From CAYLGY01 sp964383325 (GTDB lineage: Bacteria; Pseudomonadota; Alphaproteobacteria; Rhizobiales; Rhizobiaceae): a stretch of 9,787 nucleotides of DNA. The first letter of the stretch is position 1; every line of letters begins with the position of its first letter. The position numbers and the translations under genes were made by a program. The notes under the pieces were generated by a model. The model worked only from the letters and a program-made list of their open reading frames with translations. It ran no database searches and was not told the origin of the DNA. Of this stretch, positions 1-5,874 are shown one piece after another. The stretch lies in assembly GCA_964383325.1 (NCBI GenBank), contig CAYLGY010000091.1:1-9787 (forward strand). The letters are read 5' to 3'.

Positions 1-815
1 GCACCTTCTGCATCATCCCCTACGGCCGCGGCAATTCGCGCTCGGTGCCGATGGGAGCGGTACTCGATCAGGTCAGGCGCCTTGTCGATAATGGCTATCG
101 AGAAATCGTCCTCACCGGCGTCGACCTGACCGGCTATGGCTCCGATCTGCCGGGGGCGCCGAAACTGGGGCGCCTCGTGGCCACCCTGCTCCGGCAGGTG
201 CCGGACCTGCCGCGCCTGCGCCTTTCCTCGATCGATTCCATCGAAGTGGACGAGCTCCTTCTCGATCTGATCCTGCACGAGCCGCGTCTGATGCCGCATC
301 TGCATCTGTCGCTCCAGGCAGGCGACGACATGATCCTGAAGCGCATGAAGCGCCGGCACAGCCGCGCCGATTCGGTACGGTTCTGCGAGCGCATCCGCGC
401 TGGTCGGCCCGAGATTGCCTTCGGCGCCGATCTCATTGCCGGCTTTCCAACCGAAACCGAGGCCATGTTCGAGAACTCGCTGCGCATTGTCGAGGATTGC
501 GGGCTGACGCATCTGCACGTCTTTCCCTTCAGCCCGCGCCAGGGAACCCCTGCGGCAAGGATGCCCCAGCTCGACCGGCCCGTCATTCGCGAACGGGCCG
601 CGCGCCTGCGCGAAGCCGGCGAGGCAGCCTACCGCAGTGCATTGCAGGCACTGACCGGCACGCGACAGCAGGTTCTGCTCGAGGATGGCGGGACCGGGCG
701 CACCGGAGGCTTCTTTCCTGTCGCGGGCGTGACAGGCGAGCCGGGCAGCATTGTCGAGATCGAGATCGCCGGAAATGATGGCTCGCGCCTTCTCGCATGC
801 CCTCTGGCAGCATAG
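1..815 (+). CDS. mtaB: tRNA N6-threonylcarbamoyladenosine(37) methylthiotransferase MtaB, 3' part
   Basis: This is the C-terminal part of a radical-SAM methylthiotransferase that adds a methylthio group to C2 of t6A37 in ANN-decoding tRNAs, in the cytoplasm. The reading frame is open from base 3. The window opens in TFCIIPYGRGNSRSVP, the segment around the last cysteine of the CxxxCxxC iron-sulfur motif (Cys codon at 9-11); the first two bases fit the end of the preceding Cys codon. It continues through LTGVDLTGYG, LHLSLQAGDD and FGADLIAGFPTE, all typical MtaB core blocks, then HVFPFSPRQGTPA, and ends in a short TRAM-like tail. About 271 residues are visible; the family is usually 400-450, so the N-terminal UPF0004 domain and two cluster cysteines lie upstream. 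ftsY follows after about 11 bp, suggesting co-transcription. The family call is firm; MtaB rather than MiaB rests on the CIIPYGRGNSRS block. Confidence 0.95.
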   Translation, partial: TFCIIPYGRGNSRSVPMGAVLDQVRRLVDNGYREIVLTGVDLTGYGSDLPGAPKLGRLVATLLRQVPDLPRLRLSSIDSIEVDELLLDLILHEPRLMPHLHLSLQAGDDMILKRMKRRHSRADSVRFCERIRAGRPEIAFGADLIAGFPTETEAMFENSLRIVEDCGLTHLHVFPFSPRQGTPAARMPQLDRPVIRERAARLREAGEAAYRSALQALTGTRQQVLLEDGGTGRTGGFFPVAGVTGEPGSIVEIEIAGNDGSRLLACPLAA

Positions 816-826
816 GACGGACGGCA

Positions 827-2032
827 ATGGCGCTTGGGTATCTCAGGAAGATCTTCACCTTCGGCAAGGGCCAGCCGGAAACGGCCGAGCCGGAAGCCGA
901 GGCTGAAAGCCTGTCGGTCGCGCCGGGCGAAGCGGCGGGGACCACGCCTGTTGAAGAGGCCGCGCCCGAGATCGCAGCCCCGACCGATGCCGGATCAACG
1001 GCGCAGGAAGCGGCCAGCATGCCGCCGGAAACCCCGATCGGGAAAGTGCAGGTCACACATTCCGTCGCACCGGTTGTCCCGGCGCCTGGGCAGAAGTCGC
1101 CCGCGCCTGAGCAGACCGGCTGGCTGCGCCGGCTGTCCCAGGGGCTTTCACGCTCCTCGAAGGAGCTCACCGGAACCATTTCGGGAATCCTCACGAAGCG
1201 CCGACTCGACGAAGACACGCTGCAGGAACTGGAAGATGTGCTGATCCGGGCCGATCTTGGCGTCGAAACCGCAATGCGGATCACCGATGCCCTTTCTGCG
1301 CAGCGTTATGGCAAGGATGTCGGCGCCAGTGAAGTGCGTGCCCTCATGGCCGAGGAGATCGAGGCGGTGCTGTCTCCGGTGGCGAAGCCGCTGGAACTGG
1401 ACCTGTCGCACAGGCCGCACGTCATTCTCGTCGTCGGCGTCAATGGCACGGGAAAGACGACGACGATCGGCAAGCTGGCGGCGAAGCTGACTGCCGGTGG
1501 CCTCAAGGTGATGCTGGCAGCAGGCGACACGTTTCGCGCCGCCGCCATCGAGCAGCTTCGCATCTGGGGGGAGCGCACCGGCGCGCCGGTCATTGCCTCG
1601 AAGCTTGGCGCGGACGCAGCCGGGCTTGCCTTCGATGCGTTCCGTCAGGCGCAGGAGGCAGGCTCGGATGTACTCATCATCGATACCGCAGGGCGGCTGC
1701 AGAACAAGGCCGAGTTGATGGACGAGCTTGCCAAGATCGTGCGCGTGCTCCGCAAGCTGGATCCGGAAGCTCCGCACACGGTATTGCAGACCCTGGATGC
1801 CACCACGGGCCAGAATGCGCTCAGCCAGGTCGAGATCTTTCGCAATGTTGCGGGCGTGAACGGACTCGTCGTCACCAAGCTGGACGGAACCGCACGGGGC
1901 GGAATCCTGGTCGCGGTGGCGGCGAAGTTCGAACTGCCGGTCTATTTCATCGGCGTCGGCGAGCAGATCGACGATCTGGAGCCCTTCGCGGCCAGGGATT
2001 TCGCGCGGGCCATCACAGGAGCCACCTTATGA
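827..2032 (+). CDS. ftsY: Signal recognition particle receptor FtsY
   Basis: SRP receptor GTPase. It docks ribosome-nascent chain-SRP complexes at the inner membrane for delivery to SecYEG. Numbered from ATG 827 (401 aa), residues 1-100 are an acidic, Ala/Pro/Glu-rich A-domain, common and poorly conserved in FtsY. The helical N domain follows (about 108-190), then the G domain with G1 GVNGTGKTT (204-212), DTFRAAA (234-240), G3 DTAGRL (286-291), G4 TKLDG (350-354) and the closing GVGEQIDDLEPF. All nucleotide-binding motifs are intact. The frame is also open from ATG 797, inside mtaB. ATG 827 is preferred because it avoids the overlap and follows a weak purine-rich GGACGG. The last codons overlap the yciB start (ATGA), which implies translational coupling. 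The N-terminus MALGYLRKIF is amphipathic and could help membrane attachment (inference). Confidence 0.96.
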   Translation: MALGYLRKIFTFGKGQPETAEPEAEAESLSVAPGEAAGTTPVEEAAPEIAAPTDAGSTAQEAASMPPETPIGKVQVTHSVAPVVPAPGQKSPAPEQTGWLRRLSQGLSRSSKELTGTISGILTKRRLDEDTLQELEDVLIRADLGVETAMRITDALSAQRYGKDVGASEVRALMAEEIEAVLSPVAKPLELDLSHRPHVILVVGVNGTGKTTTIGKLAAKLTAGGLKVMLAAGDTFRAAAIEQLRIWGERTGAPVIASKLGADAAGLAFDAFRQAQEAGSDVLIIDTAGRLQNKAELMDELAKIVRVLRKLDPEAPHTVLQTLDATTGQNALSQVEIFRNVAGVNGLVVTKLDGTARGGILVAVAAKFELPVYFIGVGEQIDDLEPFAARDFARAITGATL

Positions 2033-2676
2033 GCGAACCCCTGTTCGAACGCGATCCGGCCGATCCGGCGCGCAAGGAGCTGAACCCGTTGCTCAAGCTG
2101 GCGCTGGAACTCGGCCCGCTAATGGTGTTCTTCTTCGCCAATTCCCGCGGCGCGTGGCTCGCGGAAGAGGTCCCGGGACTTGCGGCGCTCGGCGGCCCGC
2201 TGTTCATCGCCACAGCGCTGTTCATGATTGCCACGGCCTTTTCCCTCGCCATTTCCTGGGCGCTGACGAAGACCCTGCCGATCATGCCGCTCGTCTCGGG
2301 CGTTGTCGTGCTCGTGTTCGGCGCGCTGACCCTCTGGTTGCAGAACGAGACCTTCATCAAGATGAAGCCGACCATCGTCAACGGCCTGTTCGCCGCGGTC
2401 CTGCTGGGTGGTCTGGCATTCGGCAAGTCGCTCCTCGGCTATGTATTCGACGCCGCGTTCAAGCTCGACGCCGAAGGCTGGCGCAAGCTGACGCTACGCT
2501 GGGGCCTGTTCTTCATCTTTCTTGCCGTGGTCAACGAGATTGTCTGGCGAGGGTTCTCCACCGATTTCTGGGTGGCGTTCAAGGTCTGGGGCATCATGCC
2601 GATCACGATTGCCTTCACAGCGGCGCAGATGCCGCTCATCCTGCGCCACTCGCAGATGCATGCGCAGAAGGGCTGA
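2029..2676 (+). CDS. yciB: Inner-membrane septation protein A family (YciB/IspZ)
   Basis: Polytopic inner-membrane protein of the YciB/IspZ family, linked in other bacteria to normal septation and envelope maintenance; its biochemical activity is not established. It is 215 aa long. Hydrophobic segments lie at about 22-38, 55-77, 84-103, 115-135, 155-172 and 185-203. Family signatures visible are LELGPLMVFFFAN near the N-terminus, NETFIKMKPTIVN after the third segment, KLTLRWGLFFIFLAVVNEIVWR, and a C-terminal QMPLILRH. The start ATG overlaps the ftsY stop (ATGA), with AGGAG at 2017-2020 region just upstream, so it is probably translated from the ftsY message. The N-terminal 18 residues are charged and extend beyond the usual start of the family. 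No clear terminator follows. Confidence 0.94.
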   Translation: MSEPLFERDPADPARKELNPLLKLALELGPLMVFFFANSRGAWLAEEVPGLAALGGPLFIATALFMIATAFSLAISWALTKTLPIMPLVSGVVVLVFGALTLWLQNETFIKMKPTIVNGLFAAVLLGGLAFGKSLLGYVFDAAFKLDAEGWRKLTLRWGLFFIFLAVVNEIVWRGFSTDFWVAFKVWGIMPITIAFTAAQMPLILRHSQMHAQKG

Positions 2677-2712
2677 TGCCGCATCCGGCGAAGCATTTCC
2701 TGCCGCACCGAA

Positions 2713-2746
2713 TCCGGATCCGGAACAATGGCCTGCCGAGAATGTT
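2713..2746 (+). promoter_or_regulatory. Candidate EcfG-type promoter with a palindrome over its -35 box
   Basis: GGAAC at 2722-2726 is followed after 16 nt by TGTT at 2743-2746. This fits the alphaproteobacterial EcfG pattern GGAAC-N16/17-cGTT except at the least conserved position. A start point about 6 nt downstream would give a leader of about 27 nt to the ATG at 2779. The -35 box overlaps a perfect 12-bp palindrome, TCCGGATCCGGA (2713-2724). CCTGCC (2732-2737) and GGCAGG (2748-2753) flank the -10. Promoter activity is inferred. Confidence 0.45.
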
Positions 2747-2778
2747 TGGCAGGACCTTGACGGAACAGGAGATGCATC

Positions 2779-3045
2779 ATGGGCGGCGGAAGAAGGGTAG
2801 ACGGGGAAAACCGGCAGGCGATGCCGCAAACGGAGCGTCGCGACGAAACGGATAATCGTCCGGACGTCCATGAGGCGGCGGAGCAGCCCGTAGCCCCGCG
2901 CGGGAGGCGCGATCCGCGCATTCTCCCGACATCCGGGGACGACAACCCCTATCAGAACAGTGACGAGGCGCTGCCCGAAGATGAGGAGGAAGTCTCTCTC
3001 GCACGTGACCCTTCGCGCGAAGGCGGTCGCTTCGGCGAAATCTGA
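2779..3045 (+). CDS. Small charged hypothetical protein (88 aa)
   Basis: No known domain is recognised. The protein is hydrophilic, with no signal peptide or membrane segment. It is rich in Arg, Asp and Glu and likely disordered for the first 40 residues. Its most distinctive part is GRRDPRILPTSGDDNPYQNS followed by DEALPEDEEEV, a block I recall from small uncharacterised Sphingomonadales proteins (memory, not checked). The start is supported by AGGAG at 2767-2771, 7 nt before the ATG. A candidate EcfG-type promoter lies just upstream, which suggests stress induction (inference). It is followed by a 191-bp gap holding the promoter of the PRC-barrel gene. Function unknown. Confidence 0.7.
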   Translation: MGGGRRVDGENRQAMPQTERRDETDNRPDVHEAAEQPVAPRGRRDPRILPTSGDDNPYQNSDEALPEDEEEVSLARDPSREGGRFGEI

Positions 3046-3068
3046 CGGCAGCCACATACAGATTGTTC

Positions 3069-3093
3069 GGAACCAAAGTGCTTCCGCTCCGTT
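3069..3093 (+). promoter_or_regulatory. EcfG-type (general stress) promoter
   Basis: GGAAC at 3069-3073 and CGTT at 3090-3093 are separated by exactly 16 nt, an exact match to the EcfG consensus GGAAC-N16/17-CGTT. It lies in the 191-bp gap before the PRC-barrel gene. A start point near 3099 would give a leader of about 138 nt, long enough for further control. The sequence match is direct; use by the sigma factor encoded at 5004-5549 is inferred. Confidence 0.65.
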
Positions 3094-3236
3094 CTTGGCT
3101 ACATGGAGCGACTGAAAAGTAAAACTCAGGCTGAACGGTCTGGTTTCAGTAAAGCTGCGCTTGTACCGCGGTTCCTTCAGTCGTTTTCCTGATTGAAATA
3201 CACCCGGTTGAACGGACTCATTCAAGGAGACCAGAC

Positions 3237-4220
3237 ATGTTGAACAAGTTTCTTGCCTCTACCGCCTTCATTGCATTGCTATCTGGAAGTGCTTACGCAC
3301 AATCCGTCGATACAGAGAATACGCAGGCCCAGGAGCAACAGCTTCAAGACAGATTGACCGTCGGAGAAGGACAGGAAATCCACGTGCGCAGTGGCGACAC
3401 GCTGACGCTGGACTCCGCCGACATTGAATTTACGCTCCGCTTGCAGTCTGCGGCAAATGCTACAGGCGGCGAGATGGCCACACGATCGGCCACGGACACC
3501 GAAGCTCGCCAGGATGACATGGCTACCGGCCAGACCGCGGATTCCGCAGTCCAGCAGAGCGACGAACTGGCAGCGAACGATGCGGCAGATGCGCCAATGG
3601 ATGCGGATGAGGACGCCGCCACTGCAGAGGCGCCTGCTGCGGATACGGCCGAAGACGTGGCCGAATTGCCTGCCGAGAACGCGCCGATGGGCGAAGCGAC
3701 CGTGGACGCCGACCGAATGGCCGGTGACATGAGCATATCCAATGGCGATGTCGTGATCGTCGCGACGGAAGGCGATTCCTTCCAGCTCAATTTCGAGATC
3801 CGCGATGCCGATGCCGTAGCCATGACGACGCAGGACGAGGCCGCAACCGATGACAGCGTCATCACCTCGGCCATCGACCGCGACAACCTCCAGGCGCGTA
3901 CCCTTGACCAGATCCGCGCCGACGATTTGATCGGATCGACCGTTTATGGTGCGAATGAAGAAAAAATTGGCAGCGTGGGCGACGTGATCCTGACGCAGGA
4001 CGGGGCCGTGGAAGCGGTTCTCGTCGATGTGGGCGGATTTCTCGGGATCGGTGCGCGTGAAGTCGCCATTGGCCTCGATAACATCAACTTCATGGTTGAC
4101 GATCGGGAGAACTGGTATGTCTACACGCCTTTCACCGAGGAACAGCTCAAGGATCATCCGGAATATGACAGCGACAGCTACGCCAGCGATCGCGACCGTC
4201 AGCTGTTGATCGTGCGCTGA
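3237..4220 (+). CDS. Exported PRC-barrel domain protein
   Basis: A 327-aa protein with a clear Sec signal peptide: MLNK, a hydrophobic core, then SGSAYA with cleavage expected after Ala21. It should be periplasmic. Three regions follow. Residues 22-75 are moderately conserved-looking (SGDTLTLDSADIEFTLRLQS). Residues about 76-165 form a low-complexity Ala/Asp/Glu/Thr stretch, strongly acidic and probably disordered. Residues about 223-290 form a PRC-barrel (LIGSTVYGANEEKIGSVGD, then AVLVDVGGFLGIGAREVAI). PRC-barrels bind proteins or nucleic acid; a role in envelope stress protection is plausible but not shown. The start is set by AAGGAGA at 3224-3230. The exact EcfG-type promoter upstream and the hairpin terminator downstream indicate a single-gene unit. 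PRC-barrel proteins are known members of alphaproteobacterial general stress regulons. GC and codon use resemble the neighbours. Confidence 0.88.
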   Translation: MLNKFLASTAFIALLSGSAYAQSVDTENTQAQEQQLQDRLTVGEGQEIHVRSGDTLTLDSADIEFTLRLQSAANATGGEMATRSATDTEARQDDMATGQTADSAVQQSDELAANDAADAPMDADEDAATAEAPAADTAEDVAELPAENAPMGEATVDADRMAGDMSISNGDVVIVATEGDSFQLNFEIRDADAVAMTTQDEAATDDSVITSAIDRDNLQARTLDQIRADDLIGSTVYGANEEKIGSVGDVILTQDGAVEAVLVDVGGFLGIGAREVAIGLDNINFMVDDRENWYVYTPFTEEQLKDHPEYDSDSYASDRDRQLLIVR

Positions 4221-4251
4221 TAAACTACCTCGCAGTCGCCGACTGCCGAGC

Positions 4252-4283
4252 AGGCCCCGGATCCACTCCGGGGCCTTCTTGTT
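4252..4283 (+). terminator. Rho-independent terminator after the PRC-barrel gene
   Basis: AGGCCCCGGA (4252-4261) pairs perfectly with TCCGGGGCCT (4267-4276) around a 5-nt loop, followed by a T-rich TCTTGTT tract. It lies 32 bp after the PRC-barrel stop, so that gene is probably monocistronic. Confidence 0.85.
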
Positions 4284-4290
4284 GCTCGAG

Positions 4291-4316
4291 GGAACAAGAG
4301 TATGCCGGTTCCGGTT
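4291..4316 (+). promoter_or_regulatory. Candidate EcfG-type promoter before the proline-rich gene
   Basis: GGAAC at 4291-4295 is followed after 17 nt by GGTT at 4313-4316, consistent with GGAAC-N16/17-xGTT except at the weak first base. It sits directly behind the preceding terminator. The expected start point near 4322 would leave only about 15 nt before the ATG at 4338, just enough for the Shine-Dalgarno AAAGGAG. That short leader lowers confidence. Confidence 0.35.
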
Positions 4317-4337
4317 CGTTCGGAAAGGAGAATCGTC

Positions 4338-4517
4338 ATGCCGCACTCCCTGCCAAGGCCGGAACCCGACCCTGTACCGCCACCCGCCCCGCCGCCTTCT
4401 CCAAACCCCTTTCCGCCAAAACCGGTGCGCGAACCTGATCCGGAACGCATGCCGGATGAGACCCCGAACCCGAATCCCGATGAGAATACGTTCCCGCCCT
4501 TGCAGGCAGCGGCGTGA
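4338..4517 (+). CDS. Small proline-rich protein (59 aa)
   Basis: A 59-aa protein in which about a third of the residues are proline, in PxP and PPP runs (DPVPPPAPPPSPNPFPPKP) mixed with Glu, Asp and Asn. It has no cysteine, signal peptide or membrane segment and should be extended or disordered. ATG 4338 is chosen because AAAGGAG at 4324-4330 sits 7 nt upstream. The frame is open to ATG 4302, which has no ribosome site and would overlap the candidate promoter. No domain is recognised. I recall similar short proline-rich ORFs in sphingomonads but could not check. Its placement between an EcfG-type promoter and a NepR-like gene hints at stress expression (inference). Confidence 0.55.
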   Translation: MPHSLPRPEPDPVPPPAPPPSPNPFPPKPVREPDPERMPDETPNPNPDENTFPPLQAAA

Positions 4518-4522
4518 CCTGA

Positions 4523-4538
4523 ATGCCGCATGCGGCAT
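4523..4538. repeat. Perfect 16-bp palindrome
   Basis: ATGCCGCATGCGGCAT reads the same on both strands, with no spacer. It lies 5 bp after the proline-rich gene and about 100 bp before the NepR-like gene. No T-run follows, so it does not look like a standard terminator. A dimeric repressor or activator site is possible, but no family is suggested by the sequence. Confidence 0.6.
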
Positions 4539-4641
4539 GGAAAACTGCATCCGAAATGGGTCAACATGGCTCACAGGGATTGCAAGCCTGGCCCTTCCGC
4601 GGCGAAATCATGTTCTGGAAAAGCGAATCAGCAGGCAGAGC

Positions 4642-4812
4642 ATGCAGAAGCGGAAAGCCGATCTAACTGACAGGGCAGAAGCGCTAAACAGCGAACTTTC
4701 TCGCCTGCTGGCCGAGATCGAGACCGAGCCGGTGCCCGAACGCTTGCTGAAGCTCGCCATGCAGCTGCAGTCAGCTCTGGCGCGCAGGAAGCAGGATTTG
4801 TCAGCTGACTGA
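4642..4812 (+). CDS. Small NepR-like protein, candidate anti-sigma factor
   Basis: A 56-aa protein, nearly all helical in appearance. Residues 15-46 fit the NepR pattern: a first amphipathic helix (ALNSELSRLLAEI, 14-26), then the hallmark EPVPERLLKLAMQLQ (29-43), matching the EPxPxRLLxLLxxL core by which NepR proteins bind EcfG sigma factors. The usual YD pair in helix 1 is replaced by Leu-Ala, so a diverged or sub-functional NepR is possible. It precedes an EcfG-type sigma gene in the same orientation, as nepR normally does, but is separated by about 190 bp rather than overlapping. The start is uncertain: ATG 4642 has only a weak AGGCAGAG upstream, and ATG 4537 in the same frame would add 35 residues unlike NepR. 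If it is not NepR, it is an unrecognised small coiled protein. Confidence 0.6.
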   Translation: MQKRKADLTDRAEALNSELSRLLAEIETEPVPERLLKLAMQLQSALARRKQDLSAD

Positions 4813-5003
4813 ATCGGCAGAGTCCGAAGATTTATCGGAACCTGTTCTGCCGCGCTGCATTATCACCCACACAATCACTGTCAGTTGGGCATCTGACGCA
4901 ACCCGCTTGCGGCTTCAGCGTTGAGCGAACGCCAAACCGTTTCAACAACGCCGGCGGCGCCCGTGAGATGGCCGCAACAGATCTCAGGCAGGGAGATCCG
5001 TCA

Positions 5004-5549
5004 GTGTCAGAAGATCGGCAATCGCAATCAGAAATTGTTCAGCTCATCCCCGCGCTGCGTGCCTTCGCCCGCACATTCTATCGTGATCCCAATGAGGCGG
5101 ACGATCTCGTGCAGGACACGCTGATGCGCGCGCTCACGGCGATTCACCAGTTCCGGCCGGGAACGAGCATGAAGTCCTGGCTGTTCACCATCATGCGCAA
5201 TACGTTTTATACGCGGATCCGCATCGAGAAACGGGAAGCGCCGGGCGCAGCTGACTGCGTCTCGACCCGGCCGGCCAGCGACGCCACCCAGGAATGGTCC
5301 GCCCGTGGCCGCGAGATTGCTGCGGCAATCCAGCGTCTTCCGGAACAGCAGCGCGAAGTCATCATGCTGATCGGCGTCCTTGGCGTCTCCTACGAGGAGG
5401 CGGCCGATATCTGTGGCTGCGCAATGGGTACAATCAAGAGCCGCCTCCACCGCGCACGATCGCGGCTGCTGGAGGAGCTTGGAGAGGAATCCCTGCAAAG
5501 CTCGCTGGAGCGCAGCGAGACTCACCCGGTCGCATCGATCCCGCGCTAG
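5004..5549 (+). CDS. ECF RNA polymerase sigma factor, EcfG type
   Basis: An extracytoplasmic-function sigma factor of 181 aa. Region sigma-2 spans about residues 13-77 (RDPNEADDLVQDTLMRAL, then FRPGTSMKSWLFTIMRNTFY). Region sigma-4 spans about 105-158 (RLPEQQREVIMLIGVLGVSY, EEAADICGCAMGTIKSRLHR), with the helix-turn-helix that reads the -35 box. The ICGCxxGTIKSR block, the DPxxADDLVQ(D/E)T block and WLFTIxRNTFY are characteristic of the EcfG/ECF15 group, which drives the alphaproteobacterial general stress response at GGAAC promoters. GTG 5004 is preferred because AGGGAG at 4989-4994 sits 9 nt upstream; ATG 4968 in the same frame lacks a ribosome site and adds 12 residues. There is a NepR-like gene upstream but no phyR in view, so this may be a secondary EcfG paralogue. 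It ends in a non-conserved tail of about 20 residues. Confidence 0.93.
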   Translation: MSEDRQSQSEIVQLIPALRAFARTFYRDPNEADDLVQDTLMRALTAIHQFRPGTSMKSWLFTIMRNTFYTRIRIEKREAPGAADCVSTRPASDATQEWSARGREIAAAIQRLPEQQREVIMLIGVLGVSYEEAADICGCAMGTIKSRLHRARSRLLEELGEESLQSSLERSETHPVASIPR

Positions 5550-5613
5550 AGCCGTGCTGGATGTGTAAGGCGCTCCCGGAATGCCGGAGCCCAAGGCAGG
5601 AGGAGGAATGCCG

Positions 5614-5784
5614 ATGAAAGTCAGAACCGACCCTGAAACCCTTCAACCCGTCCACGATGCAAGTTCGGTTGCCGGCCAGCCGGAGATGAAGGTGATCGAG
5701 GTTGACCGCAACGGCACTGCGACGGTGCAGGCCATCGACACGCCCGAAGCGCGCGCCGGAACCGGTCGACGCGAAGCCAATTAA
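5614..5784 (+). CDS. Small hypothetical protein (56 aa)
   Basis: A 56-aa hydrophilic protein of unknown function (MKVRTDPETLQPVHDAS and MKVIEVDRNGTATVQAID are its recognisable parts). It has no membrane segment or signal peptide. The start is fixed by an unusually strong AGGAGGAGG at 5598-5606, 7 nt before ATG 5614. ATG 5608 is too close to that site, and ATG 5581 in the same frame has none. It begins 64 bp after the sigma-factor gene on the same strand, so co-transcription is plausible; an imperfect hairpin (5573-5591) lies between them without a T-run. Confidence 0.6.
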   Translation: MKVRTDPETLQPVHDASSVAGQPEMKVIEVDRNGTATVQAIDTPEARAGTGRREAN

Positions 5785-5804
5785 CCGGCGCTTAACCAGC
5801 GGGC

Positions 5805-5833
5805 TTGAAAATCTTGCATTCAGACGCAAGAAT
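5805..5833 (+). promoter_or_regulatory. Possible housekeeping promoter for usg
   Basis: TTGAAA (5805-5810) and AAGAAT (5828-5833) are separated by 17 nt, upstream of the usg ATG at 5875. The -35 is good and the -10 poor. The -10 lies within overlapping hairpins, so occlusion by structure or a bound protein is possible. Confidence 0.3.
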
Positions 5834-5843
5834 CTAGCGTCTG
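5812..5843 (+). promoter_or_regulatory. Two overlapping, mutually exclusive hairpins upstream of usg
   Basis: TCTTGC (5812-5817) pairs with GCAAGA (5826-5831) around 8 nt. CAGACGC (5821-5827) pairs with GCGTCTG (5837-5843) around 9 nt. The inner arms share bases 5826-5827, so only one stem can form fully at a time. They are followed by an 8-bp palindrome CTGTACAG (5841-5848). They may act as DNA-level dyads or as a switchable leader; function is inferred. Confidence 0.35.
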
Positions 5844-5874
5844 TACAGTCAACTGCGCAAGAAAGGAAGGGGCC

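Noticed and set aside
797..826. Upstream ATG extending ftsY by 10 residues into mtaB
   Set aside because: It would overlap the end of mtaB and has no ribosome site; ATG 827 is simpler.
583..1284. A - strand frame opposite mtaB and ftsY
   Set aside because: Serine/arginine-rich shadow of two well-recognised genes; no domain.
2154..2855. A + strand frame overlapping yciB in another register
   Set aside because: Arg/His-rich shadow composition; yciB is recognised by its family motifs and membrane segments.
4279..4641. Long in-frame extension of the NepR-like protein back to 4279
   Set aside because: It overlaps the well-initiated proline-rich gene and gives a composition unlike the downstream helical part; no ribosome site.
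4837..4861. GGAAC-N16-CATT before the sigma-factor gene, possible autoregulatory promoter
   Set aside because: The conserved G of GTT in the -10 is missing. Position is attractive, but the match is too weak to list as a promoter.
5160..5185. GGAAC-N17-TGTT inside the sigma-factor gene
   Set aside because: It is internal to the conserved sigma-2 coding region, with no gene start placed to use it; treated as a chance match.
5841..5848. CTGTACAG as an SOS (LexA) box
   Set aside because: The enterobacterial box needs CTGT-N8-ACAG and alphaproteobacterial LexA uses GAAC-N7-GTTC; this palindrome has no spacer.
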